Positions 34,743-43,988 of a stretch of DNA of 64,000 bases are shown one piece after another. Source of the stretch: Granulibacter bethesdensis CGDNIH1 (GTDB lineage: Bacteria; Pseudomonadota; Alphaproteobacteria; Acetobacterales; Acetobacteraceae); the NCBI RefSeq assembly GCF_000014285.2, contig NC_008343.2:2342501-2406500 (forward strand), read 5' to 3'. The stretch's first letter is position 1; every line of letters starts with the position of its first letter. The notes under the pieces are model-generated. The model did no database searches and was not told the DNA's origin. It saw only the letters and a list, made by a program, of their open reading frames with translations. A program made the translations under genes and the position numbers.

Positions 34743-36245
34743 TTAGTTCCGGGCTTTTTCTTCCTTGACCGGATTGTCCATTCCCAGCGGCAATCCGGTT
34801 CTTTGGAGTAAACGGGTTTCAATCTTCGGATCGTTGAAGGTCACGTTCTGCCAACCACCACCCAGCGCCTTGTAAAGCTGGATCGTATTACGGATACGGT
34901 CGAGTTTGCTGATGGCAACAGCATCTTCTGCGGCCAGTGCAGAACGCTGCGCATCCAGTACCCTCATATAGCCGGTCAAACCGTGTTCATAGAGAGTCCG
35001 GGACTGAGCAAGTGCCTTCTGGCTCTGGGCCTGCGCCTCCAGCAGATTTTTATCCCGCTCCTGTGCTGTGGAGAAATTGACCAGCGCATCCTCGACCTCA
35101 CGCAGCGCGATCAGCACCGACTCCTCATACGTGATCCGCGCCGCTTCAGCTTCGGCCTGGGCTGCCGTCAGGCGGGCATGACGACGGCCGCCGTCAAACA
35201 AAGGCTGTGCAATGCCGACACCCATCATCCAGGTCATACTCGCCGCACTGAACAACTGGTGCAGTGTCGAGCTCATCGGCTGCACCACAATCGGGATCAT
35301 GAAACGCGGATAAAGCTGTGCCTTTGCAACACCCACCTGGGCAAGGGCCATTGCGTAGTCCCGCTCCACCCGCCTGAGATCAGGGCGATCAGCGATTACC
35401 TGCGCCGGCAGCAGAACCGGCAAGGCAGGCGGCACCGGCAGAACAGGGGTAGGTTGCAACAGCTCGGCCTCCAGCGTGCCGCCGGGAGGCTTGCCAATCA
35501 GCACACCGATCGCATGCGCAGCCATGGCAATCATCGCATGCAAAGGTGGCTCGGTTGCCTTGATCGTCTCCAGCTCCGCCCGGGCCTGTGACAGATCGAG
35601 GGTTGAGCGTATCCCCTGACCGACCTCTTTGGATACCAGATCAACAATATGCTGTGCGGTAACTTCGTTTTTCCGCACGATCTCCAGCCGGAGCTGACTG
35701 GCCCGCAACACTGCATACTGGCTTGCCAGCTCGGAAATCAGGCTGACCAATATGGCACGTCTGCCCTCCACCAGCGCATCGGCACTGGCATTGGCAGCCT
35801 CCACCATCCGTCTTGTACCTCCGAAAATATCCAGCTCCCAACTGGAATCGAAAGTCGTATCCCAGTAACGGTACGCAATCTGCGGCAGGCCAGGCCATTG
35901 CATCGTACCTGAATATCCACGACTTTGCTTGGTAGCACTGAGATTGATCTGGGGATACCAACCAGCCACCGCATTTTCCCGCTCCGCACGGGCCATGATG
36001 ATGCGTTGCTGGGCAATGGCCAGACTCAGATTGTTGCCAATAGCATCATCAACCAGCCGATCCAGCACCGGATCATCAAATGAGCGCCACCATTCTGCCA
36101 GGCTGATACGATCCCGCGATGTCGCGTGCTCGTGCTTTTCCGTCCAGTCAGGCGGGATATCGGTTTTTGGTTTTCTGAAATCAGGACCGACTGTGCAAGC
36201 AGAAAAAAATACTGCAAGGCTCAGGGGAAAAACGACTGATCTCAC
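34743..36245 (-). CDS. NodT/OprM-family outer-membrane efflux lipoprotein
   Basis: Outer-membrane channel (500 aa) of a tripartite efflux system. A lipoprotein signal is visible ('FPLSLAVFFSACTVGPDFRKP', Cys in the lipobox), and two OEP repeats with long coiled-coil helices follow ('TLDLSQARAELETIKA', 'AEAEAARITYEESVLIALREVEDALVN'). I start at the GTG at 36245, which overlaps the adaptor-gene stop (GTGA); a GTG at 36263 is possible. Last gene of the MarR-AaeB-DUF1656-adaptor-NodT operon. Confidence 0.88.
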   Translation of the reverse strand: MRSVVFPLSLAVFFSACTVGPDFRKPKTDIPPDWTEKHEHATSRDRISLAEWWRSFDDPVLDRLVDDAIGNNLSLAIAQQRIIMARAERENAVAGWYPQINLSATKQSRGYSGTMQWPGLPQIAYRYWDTTFDSSWELDIFGGTRRMVEAANASADALVEGRRAILVSLISELASQYAVLRASQLRLEIVRKNEVTAQHIVDLVSKEVGQGIRSTLDLSQARAELETIKATEPPLHAMIAMAAHAIGVLIGKPPGGTLEAELLQPTPVLPVPPALPVLLPAQVIADRPDLRRVERDYAMALAQVGVAKAQLYPRFMIPIVVQPMSSTLHQLFSAASMTWMMGVGIAQPLFDGGRRHARLTAAQAEAEAARITYEESVLIALREVEDALVNFSTAQERDKNLLEAQAQSQKALAQSRTLYEHGLTGYMRVLDAQRSALAAEDAVAISKLDRIRNTIQLYKALGGGWQNVTFNDPKIETRLLQRTGLPLGMDNPVKEEKARN

Positions 36246-37162
36246 AGACGATCTTCCAACCACTGAACGGCACGTCCGGCAGCACTGTAGTCCTGATCAG
36301 CCTCATTGCCGAGTGCCACAGAGCAGGTCATACCAGCTGCCAGCGTAATTGATTTCGGAACCTTATCAATGTGAATCCTGACCGGAATACGTTGCGCCAG
36401 ACGGACCCAGGTGAACACGGGGTCCACATCCGGCAAACCAAGATTATCCAGGGACTGATTCTTGTCGTTGATGCCACGACCAATACTGTCGACGTGACCG
36501 GAAAGAAGCTCTGAATATCCCATCAGCTTGATACGCGCAGGATCACCAGCCTTGATATGATGGAGCTTTGTTTCTTCAAAATAGCCATAAATATAGAAGC
36601 TGTCGGCATCAATCATTGCGAGCAAAGCATGGCCCGCCGTTGCATAATCCCCAACCCGCAGCTGAAGATTCGTCACATAGCCATTGACCGGCGCATACAG
36701 AACCGACCGCTCAAGATTGAGCTTTGCAACATCCAGATCGGCTTTTGCTTTTTCCACTGCTGCTGCTGATACGGCGGCCGTGGTACGGAACTGTTCCTGT
36801 TCTTCAGGGGAAACAATCCCTGTCAGGCCCTGCCGCCTTTTTACATCCGCCTGATTGTTCCGATACCGCGCCTGAGCACTGTCCAGCGCAGCCTGAGCTT
36901 GCGCGATGGCCAGACGGAAACGGATCGGGTCGAGTTCGAACAGCACATCACCCTTATGCACAAACTGATTGTCTCTGACGGCGACCCTGGTCACATATCC
37001 CGGCACTTCGGGACCTACGGAAACGACATAAGCGCGAACACGCCCATCGCGTGTCCAGGGTGCCAGCATGTAGACATGCCACAGCATCGCGCCCAGCCAT
37101 AGTGCCACACCGACCATTACAAGCGTGATCATAATGCGAACGGCGTATTTCAGAAATCGCAT
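36242..37162 (-). CDS. aaeA: HlyD/EmrA-family periplasmic adaptor (AaeA-like)
   Basis: Membrane-fusion protein (306 aa): one N-terminal transmembrane helix (YAVRIMITLVMVGVALWLGAML), then the biotinyl-lipoyl motif 'GRVRAYVVSVGPEVPGYVTRVAV', a helical hairpin ('QAALDSAQARYRNNQADV') and the second lipoyl half 'LYAPVNGYVTNLQLRVGDYATAG'. It matches AaeA of the p-hydroxybenzoate efflux system in order and partners. Links the FUSC pump to the NodT channel. Confidence 0.87.
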   Translation of the reverse strand: MRFLKYAVRIMITLVMVGVALWLGAMLWHVYMLAPWTRDGRVRAYVVSVGPEVPGYVTRVAVRDNQFVHKGDVLFELDPIRFRLAIAQAQAALDSAQARYRNNQADVKRRQGLTGIVSPEEQEQFRTTAAVSAAAVEKAKADLDVAKLNLERSVLYAPVNGYVTNLQLRVGDYATAGHALLAMIDADSFYIYGYFEETKLHHIKAGDPARIKLMGYSELLSGHVDSIGRGINDKNQSLDNLGLPDVDPVFTWVRLAQRIPVRIHIDKVPKSITLAAGMTCSVALGNEADQDYSAAGRAVQWLEDRL

Positions 37163-37177
37163 GATCAGGACTTAATC

Positions 37178-37372
37178 CTATGCGTAAAGAACAAGCAGGG
37201 ACAGGATCGACACATACACCGCCAGCTCAAAAAGCGGTGGGTGCCAGATGAATTGCAACAGCCCCGTCAATCGCCAGAAACTGCGCAGGATCGCAAACAG
37301 CACCAGTGCCATCACGCCGTAAACACTAATGGGGGCCACCAGAACACCCCAGATATTGACTTCATGAATCAT
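37178..37372 (-). CDS. aaeX: DUF1656 small membrane protein (AaeX-like)
   Basis: A 64-aa protein with two hydrophobic helices and the typical opening 'MIHEVNIWGVLVAPISVYG'. DUF1656 proteins nearly always accompany FUSC-type pumps and HlyD adaptors, as here. Its ATG overlaps the stop of the pump gene (ATGA), and the adaptor gene starts 15 bases after its stop. Probably an accessory subunit of the pump. Confidence 0.88.
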   Translation of the reverse strand: MIHEVNIWGVLVAPISVYGVMALVLFAILRSFWRLTGLLQFIWHPPLFELAVYVSILSLLVLYA

Positions 37373-39390
37373 GACTGTGAAACTTGCCTGCCCCCTTCCA
37401 GCAAAAGCAAATGAAGCTCGGCCAGAGAGGCCGCAGTCCGGAGCAACTGCGGATCATGCACACCGGCTGCTACCACCTCCCTGCATGCATGGTCAGCAAA
37501 CTCGGCAGCACGCTGCGGCTGACGACGCAGGACGGCCAGCAGCCTTTGCACGGCAGGACGGGCGGAAACCGGAACAATGCCATGCTCGATAGCATGCCTG
37601 ATCTTGAATATCTCCCTCCCTGTCAGCACCAGTGCAGCCGATCCCCGGCCTATCCGCCGCCGCTCCGGTCCTGCGGGAGGTAACCGGGCGGAAATGCGCA
37701 TCAGTTTCTGGTATTGCGGATATTCCCATGTCAGGTTGGAGGCCGGCATTTTTTTACGGGCAGCATCCGATACTCCTCTCCATAGGGACAGGGTAGCCAG
37801 CCGAATGGACATCTCGAAACTGGGCGGCACCAAAATCATAAAGGCTATATTGGCCGCCAGAGCACCAATAATGCTGCTGAAGACAGAATTCAGAAATCCT
37901 GTCAGGTTATAATGAATGGGATTGGCAATCGGGCTCAGCACGGCATAAAACAGCATGATCGACATTGCGAGCGCGGGATTTCGTCCGCTTGCCTGCATAT
38001 AGCCACATAATATCACTATGGGCATATAGGCCATCAGCAGCAGTGGAAATCCGTCCATATGCACCAGAATGCCATAGACCAGCACGAATGACAGGACACT
38101 GGCGATCAACGTACCTTGCAGGAACGCTTTCATCATCCCCGAGGGATTATCACCCGTTGCCGCCAGAGCAACGATAATCGCGGTCATCACGATTGCGCTG
38201 CCCCCGCTGGGCCATTCGGTATAGATCCAGAATAATCCCAACAATTCAGCAGCCAGAAACGCCCGCAATCCACTGCGCAGAGCAGTCACATGATCACGCC
38301 ACAGCGGTAGCCTGACCCGGCGAATTTTCTGCACCCGCGGATCGGCAAGCCGTGCCATCATCCGCAACTGCCGTGCAGCGTCATCAAGAAGATTGACCAG
38401 CCCGAGCGATTTCAGACACTGCGTATGATTGGCAAAGTGCCGCAGCTCCACATGCATGTGGGAGGATGCGGCAACCAGGTGTCGCAGCTCCTGAACATTG
38501 TCTGGTATGTGCTGAATCAGATTTGACAATATCCGGCGCAAACGGGCTGCAGCCTCTGCGGTCTGCGGATCAGCCGACAATGCCTGCAACCTCTCCCCGA
38601 TCCGCATGCTGCTTGCCGTCACGGATGTCATGAGACCGAATAGCTGCCGGAACGCATTGGCGCGACGGGCAACCTCACTGCTCTCCGCCGCCCCGAACTC
38701 GACCGCCTGATCGTAGGAGGCAATGCGGAACAGCAGGCGACGACGCGTATCTAAAATCTTTTCTTCAGAGGCCCCATCCCTGACCATCGTCAGTAATTCC
38801 GACAGATCCCGCAGGGACTGCATGGAATCTGCTTGAAGCTTATTCTCAGAAGTAGCCGGCTGAAGCAGCATCGTCACCAATGCACTGCATACAATCCCCA
38901 GTGACACCACGGACAGCCGGTCCAACGCGACACTGAAAATCGTATCCGGATGGGCCAGCACGTCGCCGAAGCCTATCAAGGCGATGGTATATCCTGCCAG
39001 CGCCGCACTATAAGCACGAAAATAGCGCAGAAGGTTGGAGATATAGCTGCAACATCCCGTCCAGACAGCAAAAGCCGACAGATACAGCAAAGGCGACTGC
39101 ACAAACAGCGCAACCGCCATGATACTCGCTACACAGCCAAGGATCGTCCCCAGAAAACGCCACAGGCTTTTGGAAAGAATGGCCCCCCGCATCGGGCTTG
39201 CGACAATGATCGTCGTGACAAGGGCAGAAGAAGGATTCTGAAGCTGTAGAAAATAGGCGCAATACAGGGCAAGCGATCCACTCAGGGCCAGCCTCAGCGC
39301 ATAAAAAAAGGCCGCTGATCTCAGAAACCCCGGCAGCCAGGCTCCCATGTCAAACCCATCCTGACCGGCTGTATGCGATGCTACCGGCAT
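37369..39390 (-). CDS. aaeB: FUSC-family aromatic acid efflux pump (AaeB-like)
   Basis: Inner-membrane pump (673 aa) of the aromatic acid exporter family. Two blocks of hydrophobic helices (about residues 20-170 and 370-520) flank a cytoplasmic region, the arrangement of AaeB/YhcP. 'NPSSALVTTIIVASPMRGAILSKS' and 'WRFLGTILGCVASI' match the FUSC signature, repeated near 'WPSGGSAIVMTAIIVALAATGDNPSGMM'. In the AaeXAB context it likely expels aromatic or other weak acids; the exact substrate is unknown. Confidence 0.88.
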   Translation of the reverse strand: MPVASHTAGQDGFDMGAWLPGFLRSAAFFYALRLALSGSLALYCAYFLQLQNPSSALVTTIIVASPMRGAILSKSLWRFLGTILGCVASIMAVALFVQSPLLYLSAFAVWTGCCSYISNLLRYFRAYSAALAGYTIALIGFGDVLAHPDTIFSVALDRLSVVSLGIVCSALVTMLLQPATSENKLQADSMQSLRDLSELLTMVRDGASEEKILDTRRRLLFRIASYDQAVEFGAAESSEVARRANAFRQLFGLMTSVTASSMRIGERLQALSADPQTAEAAARLRRILSNLIQHIPDNVQELRHLVAASSHMHVELRHFANHTQCLKSLGLVNLLDDAARQLRMMARLADPRVQKIRRVRLPLWRDHVTALRSGLRAFLAAELLGLFWIYTEWPSGGSAIVMTAIIVALAATGDNPSGMMKAFLQGTLIASVLSFVLVYGILVHMDGFPLLLMAYMPIVILCGYMQASGRNPALAMSIMLFYAVLSPIANPIHYNLTGFLNSVFSSIIGALAANIAFMILVPPSFEMSIRLATLSLWRGVSDAARKKMPASNLTWEYPQYQKLMRISARLPPAGPERRRIGRGSAALVLTGREIFKIRHAIEHGIVPVSARPAVQRLLAVLRRQPQRAAEFADHACREVVAAGVHDPQLLRTAASLAELHLLLLEGGRQVSQS

Positions 39391-39397
39391 GACCGTC

Positions 39398-39874
39398 TCA
39401 GCCCTCTGTCACTTGCGGGAGACCGGCCGCCACATCCCACATCCTGTCTTCTGTCAAAACCTGTTCCAGATCAGAAAGGGTCTTTATGCAGGCAGTCAAC
39501 TGCTCTGGCTCTATCAGCGCCATCAGGGCCTGGTCGGTCCTGCAACAGATGATCAGGACCTGATCCAGGACGCGCCTTCCCTCCGCCGTCATGCGCAGGA
39601 GTTTGGATCGGCGATCTGCCGGATCTTCATAGCGTTCGATCAGGGATTGCCCTTCCAACAGATCGAGCAAGCGCACCAGAGAGGGGCTTTCTATATCCAG
39701 CATGCGTGCGAGTTCGACCTGACGTACCCCATCCCCGGCCCGGCCCAGATAAAAGAGCGGGCGCCAGCTTGCTTCGGTCAGTCCGAAATGGCTTACATTC
39801 CGCGTGATCTCACGCCGCCACGCAGTGGTGACACGATGCATCAGGCGGCAGAATTCTCCGGGTGGAATATCCAT
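39398..39874 (-). CDS. MarR-family transcriptional regulator
   Basis: A 158-aa winged-helix dimer-type regulator. 'GVRQVELARMLDIESPSLVRLLDLLEGQSLIERYEDPADRRSKLLRMTAEG' is the DNA-binding helix-turn-helix and wing of the family. It starts the efflux operon, 7 bases before the pump gene, so it very likely represses the operon and is released by a phenolic or other ligand. Two TAGAANNCTA boxes lie just upstream of its start and are candidate operators. Confidence 0.9.
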   Translation of the reverse strand: MDIPPGEFCRLMHRVTTAWRREITRNVSHFGLTEASWRPLFYLGRAGDGVRQVELARMLDIESPSLVRLLDLLEGQSLIERYEDPADRRSKLLRMTAEGRRVLDQVLIICCRTDQALMALIEPEQLTACIKTLSDLEQVLTEDRMWDVAAGLPQVTEG

Positions 39875-39884
39875 GGCAGTTCAT

Positions 39885-39909
39885 TAGAATACTATTTTTT
39901 AGAAGGCTA
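39885..39909. promoter_or_regulatory. Paired TAGAANNCTA boxes upstream of the MarR gene
   Basis: tagaatacta (39885-39894) and tagaaggcta (39900-39909) are near-identical boxes, each partly palindromic (TAG....CTA), with their starts 15 bases apart and only 11 bases from the regulator start. Position and symmetry suit autoregulation by the MarR protein. Inferred from sequence only. Confidence 0.45.
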
Positions 39910-39940
39910 TGAATATTATAATCTACTGACCACAAAAAAA

Positions 39941-39962
39941 GGGGGAAGCTGAAGCTTCCCCC
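39941..39962 (-). terminator. Rho-independent terminator of glnK-amtB
   Basis: Perfect stem GGGGGAAGC / GCTTCCCCC with a TGAA loop. On the minus strand it is followed by a run of U (the + strand has AAAAAAA). It lies 36 bases past the amtB stop. Confidence 0.9.
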
Positions 39963-39997
39963 GGAAAGTCGACATGATGAACGAGGTTTAAAGACGG

Positions 39998-41383
39998 TCA
40001 GCCCAGACGTTCGCCATGCAGCGTGACATCGAGACCTTCGACTTCCTCTTCCTGCGTTACGCGCAGGCCGATGACGACATCAATGATCTTGAGCAGGATG
40101 AAAGTCATCACGCCGCTCCAGACCAGAGTGATGCCAACCGCCTTGGCCTGAATGATCAGCTGCGGAATCCCCCCGACTACACCGGCGGGAGAGGCATCGG
40201 TCGCAGAAAGCGGACCGTAAGCGAAAATACCGGTCAGCAGAGCGCCGGTAATACCGCCGATACCATGGACGCCCCAGGCATCAAGACTGTCATCATAGCC
40301 GAGCATGTGCTTCAGGCTGGTCGCACCCCAGAAGCAGATGGCACCGGCGATCAGACCGATCAGCACAGCCGGTCCAGGCAGCACGAAACCGGCTGCCGGG
40401 GTGATAGCGACCAGACCAGCCACGGCACCGGAAAGTGCACCCAGCACGGTCGGTTTGCCACGGACCATCCATTCCACCACGATCCAGCCAATCGCCGCAC
40501 CGGCAGCACCCAGCTGGGTAGCGACAGCCGCCATCGCCGCACGACCACCGGCACTGCCGGCAGAACCGGCATTGAAGCCGAACCAGCCCACCCACAGCAG
40601 GGAGGCACCGATCAGAGCATAGGACAGGTCATGCGGTGACATATCATCCCGGCCATAGCCATAACGCTTGCCGAGCACGAGGGCACAGACCAGACCGGCC
40701 ACCCCGGCATTGATATGCACGACTGTGCCGCCGGCGAAGTCAGCGGCCCCCATACCGGCCAGCCAGCCATTCGACGCCCAGACCCAGTGTGCGACGGGGC
40801 TGTAGACGATCAGCGACCACAGGACGATGAACACCAGATAGGCGCTGAACTTCATACGATCAGCAAACGCACCGGCGATCAGCGCCGGCGTGATGATCGC
40901 GAAGGTCATCTGGAAGAACATGAAAAGAGATTCCGGGATCGTCATGCCCGCCATAGGCGCATCACTGCCCTTGACGATATGGTCGGCAATGCCGTTCAGC
41001 AGGAAGCGGGACATGTCGCCGACATAGGCATTGCCCGTCCCGAAAGCGAGGCTGTAGCCAGCCACCATCCATACGATGGACAGTACAGCGGCCGCGGAAA
41101 AGGCCTGCATCATCGTCGCCAGAATGTTCTTCTTGCGCACCATGCCGGCATAGAACAGGCCAAGGCCGGGAACGGTCATCATCAGCACGATCACACTGCT
41201 GATCAGCATCCACGCGGTATCACCGCTGTCGATCTTCGGCGTATCGGCCCAGGCGGGCATGGCCGCGAAAAGCGGCAGCGCCGCAGCGGCAGCACCCAGC
41301 CCCAGCTTGCGGCTCCCCATCTTGCGGCTTGGTAACCGCGCCTGTGCCCGGCAGTTTTCCGGGCAAGGAAGATCAGCTTTCAT
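39998..41383 (-). CDS. amtB: Ammonium transporter AmtB
   Basis: Trimeric inner-membrane ammonium channel (about 461 aa) with some 11 transmembrane helices after a cleavable signal ('LGLGAAAAALPLFAAMPAWA'). The paired pore histidines are in 'GGTVVHINAGVAGLV' and 'AWGVHGIGGITGALL', and 'GLGLFYAGMVRKKN' is a typical helix 1-2 segment. GGGGGA precedes the ATG at 41383; an ATG at 41320 gives a shorter signal. Lies downstream of glnK in the usual pair, where the PII protein blocks the channel when nitrogen is plentiful. Confidence 0.95.
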   Translation of the reverse strand: MKADLPCPENCRAQARLPSRKMGSRKLGLGAAAAALPLFAAMPAWADTPKIDSGDTAWMLISSVIVLMMTVPGLGLFYAGMVRKKNILATMMQAFSAAAVLSIVWMVAGYSLAFGTGNAYVGDMSRFLLNGIADHIVKGSDAPMAGMTIPESLFMFFQMTFAIITPALIAGAFADRMKFSAYLVFIVLWSLIVYSPVAHWVWASNGWLAGMGAADFAGGTVVHINAGVAGLVCALVLGKRYGYGRDDMSPHDLSYALIGASLLWVGWFGFNAGSAGSAGGRAAMAAVATQLGAAGAAIGWIVVEWMVRGKPTVLGALSGAVAGLVAITPAAGFVLPGPAVLIGLIAGAICFWGATSLKHMLGYDDSLDAWGVHGIGGITGALLTGIFAYGPLSATDASPAGVVGGIPQLIIQAKAVGITLVWSGVMTFILLKIIDVVIGLRVTQEEEVEGLDVTLHGERLG

Positions 41384-41503
41384 TCTTTGGTGTCCCCCAA
41401 TGAAACACATACGCTGCGCATGTACGGGCTCAGCATTCTTTGCATCCCCGCCACGTGGCGCTTTTTGACCGTTCCCGGCCTTCAGTGATGTGACGAAACG
41501 GCT

Positions 41504-41971
<468 letters not shown>

Positions 41972-42056
41972 TCATCCCTGCATTTACCGACGGATGAACC
42001 TATAATAATCAGAGAACTGCAACAGACTGCCCATTTTGTACGCAATTCAAGACCCT

Positions 42057-42079
42057 GATCGCTCGTTTTACGAACGATC
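42057..42079. promoter_or_regulatory. Inverted repeat upstream of the UbiH-like gene
   Basis: GATCGCTCG-TTTTA-CGAACGATC: 9-base arms with a single mismatch, 28 bases ahead of the start codon. It may be an operator or a leader hairpin. Confidence 0.35.
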
Positions 42080-42106
42080 CGGTTTGAACGGGAAACGATA
42101 TATCTG

Positions 42107-43372
42107 ATGGTCCACGCACTGCCTGACATCCCGCCTTCTTCTGAAAACACTTTGCTGGAAGCCGATCTCTGCATCGTAGGGGCGGGTCCGGTGGGTGGGA
42201 CTCTCGCCTGTCGGCTGGCGGCTGCGGGGCTGCGTGTTGCGATCATCGATAAGGCATCCTTGCCGCCCATGGAGCATCCGGCCTTCGATGGCAGGGCCTA
42301 TGCGATTGCTGCCGGGGTCAGGAATTTTCTGGCTGAGGCAGGCCTTTGGGATCTTCTGCCGGATATGCCCTGCCCCATTCACGGCATTCGTGTATCGGAT
42401 GGCAAGGTTGGACGCCCGGCCTCACCGCTGCATCTGCATTTCGACCATGCGGAGACGGGACAGGACAGTACCAGCGATCAGGCTTTCGGCTGGATGGTGG
42501 AAGCCCGCGCCCTGCGCCGTGCGCTGAATCAGCGGCTGCATGATGACCCGTCGATTCATTTGTTTGCCCCTGCCGACTATGACATACAGCGCATGGAAGA
42601 AGGTGTGATCATCCATATCCACCAGCACGGCCAAACGCCCGTGCAGCTTCGCTGTGCCCTGGTCATCGCCGCGGAAGGACGACAAAGTCCGCTGCGGAAG
42701 GAAGCCGGTATCCGGGTCACGAAGCTGGGATATGACCAGATCGGCATGGTCTGCGCCGTGGCACATGAGCATCCGCACAACAACATTGCTCTGGAGCATT
42801 TTCTGCCCGGTGGCCCCTTCGCCCAACTGCCGATGACCGGTATTCCCGGTTCTCCCCATATTTCGGCCATCGTCTGGACCGAACGGGGCGCCGTTGCACA
42901 GCGTCTCGCCACATTGGACGATGCGCGTTACACGAAAGAATTACAGCGCCGGCTGGGTGATCATCTGGGGGAGATCAGGTTGCTGGGCCGCCGCTGGAGC
43001 TATCCGCTCAGCGCGCTGCATGCACATCGCTATTATGATACACGCCTGCTGCTGGTGGGCGACGCCGCTCACGGTATTCATCCGATTGCCGGGCAGGGCC
43101 TGAATCTCGGTTTCCGGGATGCGATGACACTGGCCGATCTGTTGATCGAGGCGCATCACACCGGGCAGGATATGGGGAATACGCGACTGCTCACCACCTA
43201 TCAGGCGGCACGGCGCCCCGCCAATCTCGCCATGCTGCTGGCGACCGACGCGCTGGACCGGCTGTTCAGCACCGATCGCCGTTCTGTCAGACTGGCACGT
43301 GATCTCGGGATTGCGGCGGTACATCGCCTGCGCCCGCTGAAGCAATTTTTCATGCGTCAGGCGATGGGATAA
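42107..43372 (+). CDS. UbiH/UbiF/COQ6-family FAD monooxygenase
   Basis: Flavin hydroxylase (421 aa) of the ubiquinone pathway. The N-terminal FAD loop is 'CIVGAGPVGGTLACRLAAAGLRVAIID', the middle motif 'LVIAAEGRQSPLRKEAGI' (DG motif region, with Glu in place of the usual Asp), and the third 'LLLVGDAAHGIHPIAGQGLNLGFRDA' is diagnostic of UbiH/VisC. Which ring position it hydroxylates (UbiH, UbiI, UbiF or UbiL) cannot be told from sequence alone. Monocistronic. Confidence 0.88.
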   Translation: MVHALPDIPPSSENTLLEADLCIVGAGPVGGTLACRLAAAGLRVAIIDKASLPPMEHPAFDGRAYAIAAGVRNFLAEAGLWDLLPDMPCPIHGIRVSDGKVGRPASPLHLHFDHAETGQDSTSDQAFGWMVEARALRRALNQRLHDDPSIHLFAPADYDIQRMEEGVIIHIHQHGQTPVQLRCALVIAAEGRQSPLRKEAGIRVTKLGYDQIGMVCAVAHEHPHNNIALEHFLPGGPFAQLPMTGIPGSPHISAIVWTERGAVAQRLATLDDARYTKELQRRLGDHLGEIRLLGRRWSYPLSALHAHRYYDTRLLLVGDAAHGIHPIAGQGLNLGFRDAMTLADLLIEAHHTGQDMGNTRLLTTYQAARRPANLAMLLATDALDRLFSTDRRSVRLARDLGIAAVHRLRPLKQFFMRQAMG

Positions 43373-43399
43373 GCACCCAGCCGAACAGCCGGCAAGCCT

Positions 43400-43681
43400 T
43401 CAGGAGGAACGCAGAGCCTCCAGCTCCTGCCGCAGTTCAGCGACACAGCGTTCCAACTCCTCAATCCGCTGCTCCATTCGTGTACGGAGCTGGCTGCGTG
43501 GTCCCTGAACCGTGAACCAGGAGCGGCCCCCACTCATGGCCGCCTCCCCACAGACGCGGGGGGACAAGGCCTCCGAGCTGGTCGTGGGCGCAGGAACCGC
43601 CGAAGCGGCGCGGGCACGCTCGGCTGTGCGGTCCGTCACATGTCTTGAACGGCCCGGGCGACCAGATGGCACAGTCGTCAT
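43400..43681 (-). CDS. Small hypothetical protein with C-terminal coiled coil
   Basis: A 93-aa protein that I do not recognise. GGGAGG lies 8 bases ahead of the ATG, so it is probably real. The first 60 residues are basic, Ser/Ala/Pro-rich and probably disordered; residues 66-93 ('RTRMEQRIEELERCVAELRQELEALRSS') form a coiled coil with heptad leucines. The ending faintly recalls UbiK/BMFP proteins, and the convergent neighbour is a ubiquinone hydroxylase, but the rest does not match, so I give no name. Confidence 0.55.
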   Translation of the reverse strand: MTTVPSGRPGRSRHVTDRTAERARAASAVPAPTTSSEALSPRVCGEAAMSGGRSWFTVQGPRSQLRTRMEQRIEELERCVAELRQELEALRSS

Positions 43682-43988
43682 CGCTTATCCTCCCTTCCCG
43701 TCTGCATTGGAGACGGATCGAATTATTTTCGCTTGTGGCGCGTTTGGGAAGAGATTTTTTCATCCTCACCCATAAAATCTTTCTGAAAATTTCTTTATGG
43801 AACCATAACAGGAAATAAATACCTCTTATGGGGAGGCTACTTTTGCGCCGTTCTGCGGCCAAAAACGGTCACAGGCCATGTTTTTTCAACAGCTTGTGAC
43901 GAAGCCGCATTTACAGGAAGGTTGCGGCGACCGAGACTGTCCCTGTCCGGAGAGGTTTAAAACCCGTTATCCATGTCTGCCATCGCAT
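43682..43988. promoter_or_regulatory. Divergent promoter region with repeated TTATGG/CCATAA sites
   Basis: About 300 non-coding bases between the small coiled-coil gene and prkB, AT-rich near its middle. It holds a perfect split palindrome TTATGG-AA-CCATAA (43795-43808), another CCATAA at 43770-43775 and another TTATGG at 43826-43831. This clustering suggests a regulator binding site controlling prkB-cbbX-rpe. No cbbR gene is present in the window. Confidence 0.45.
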
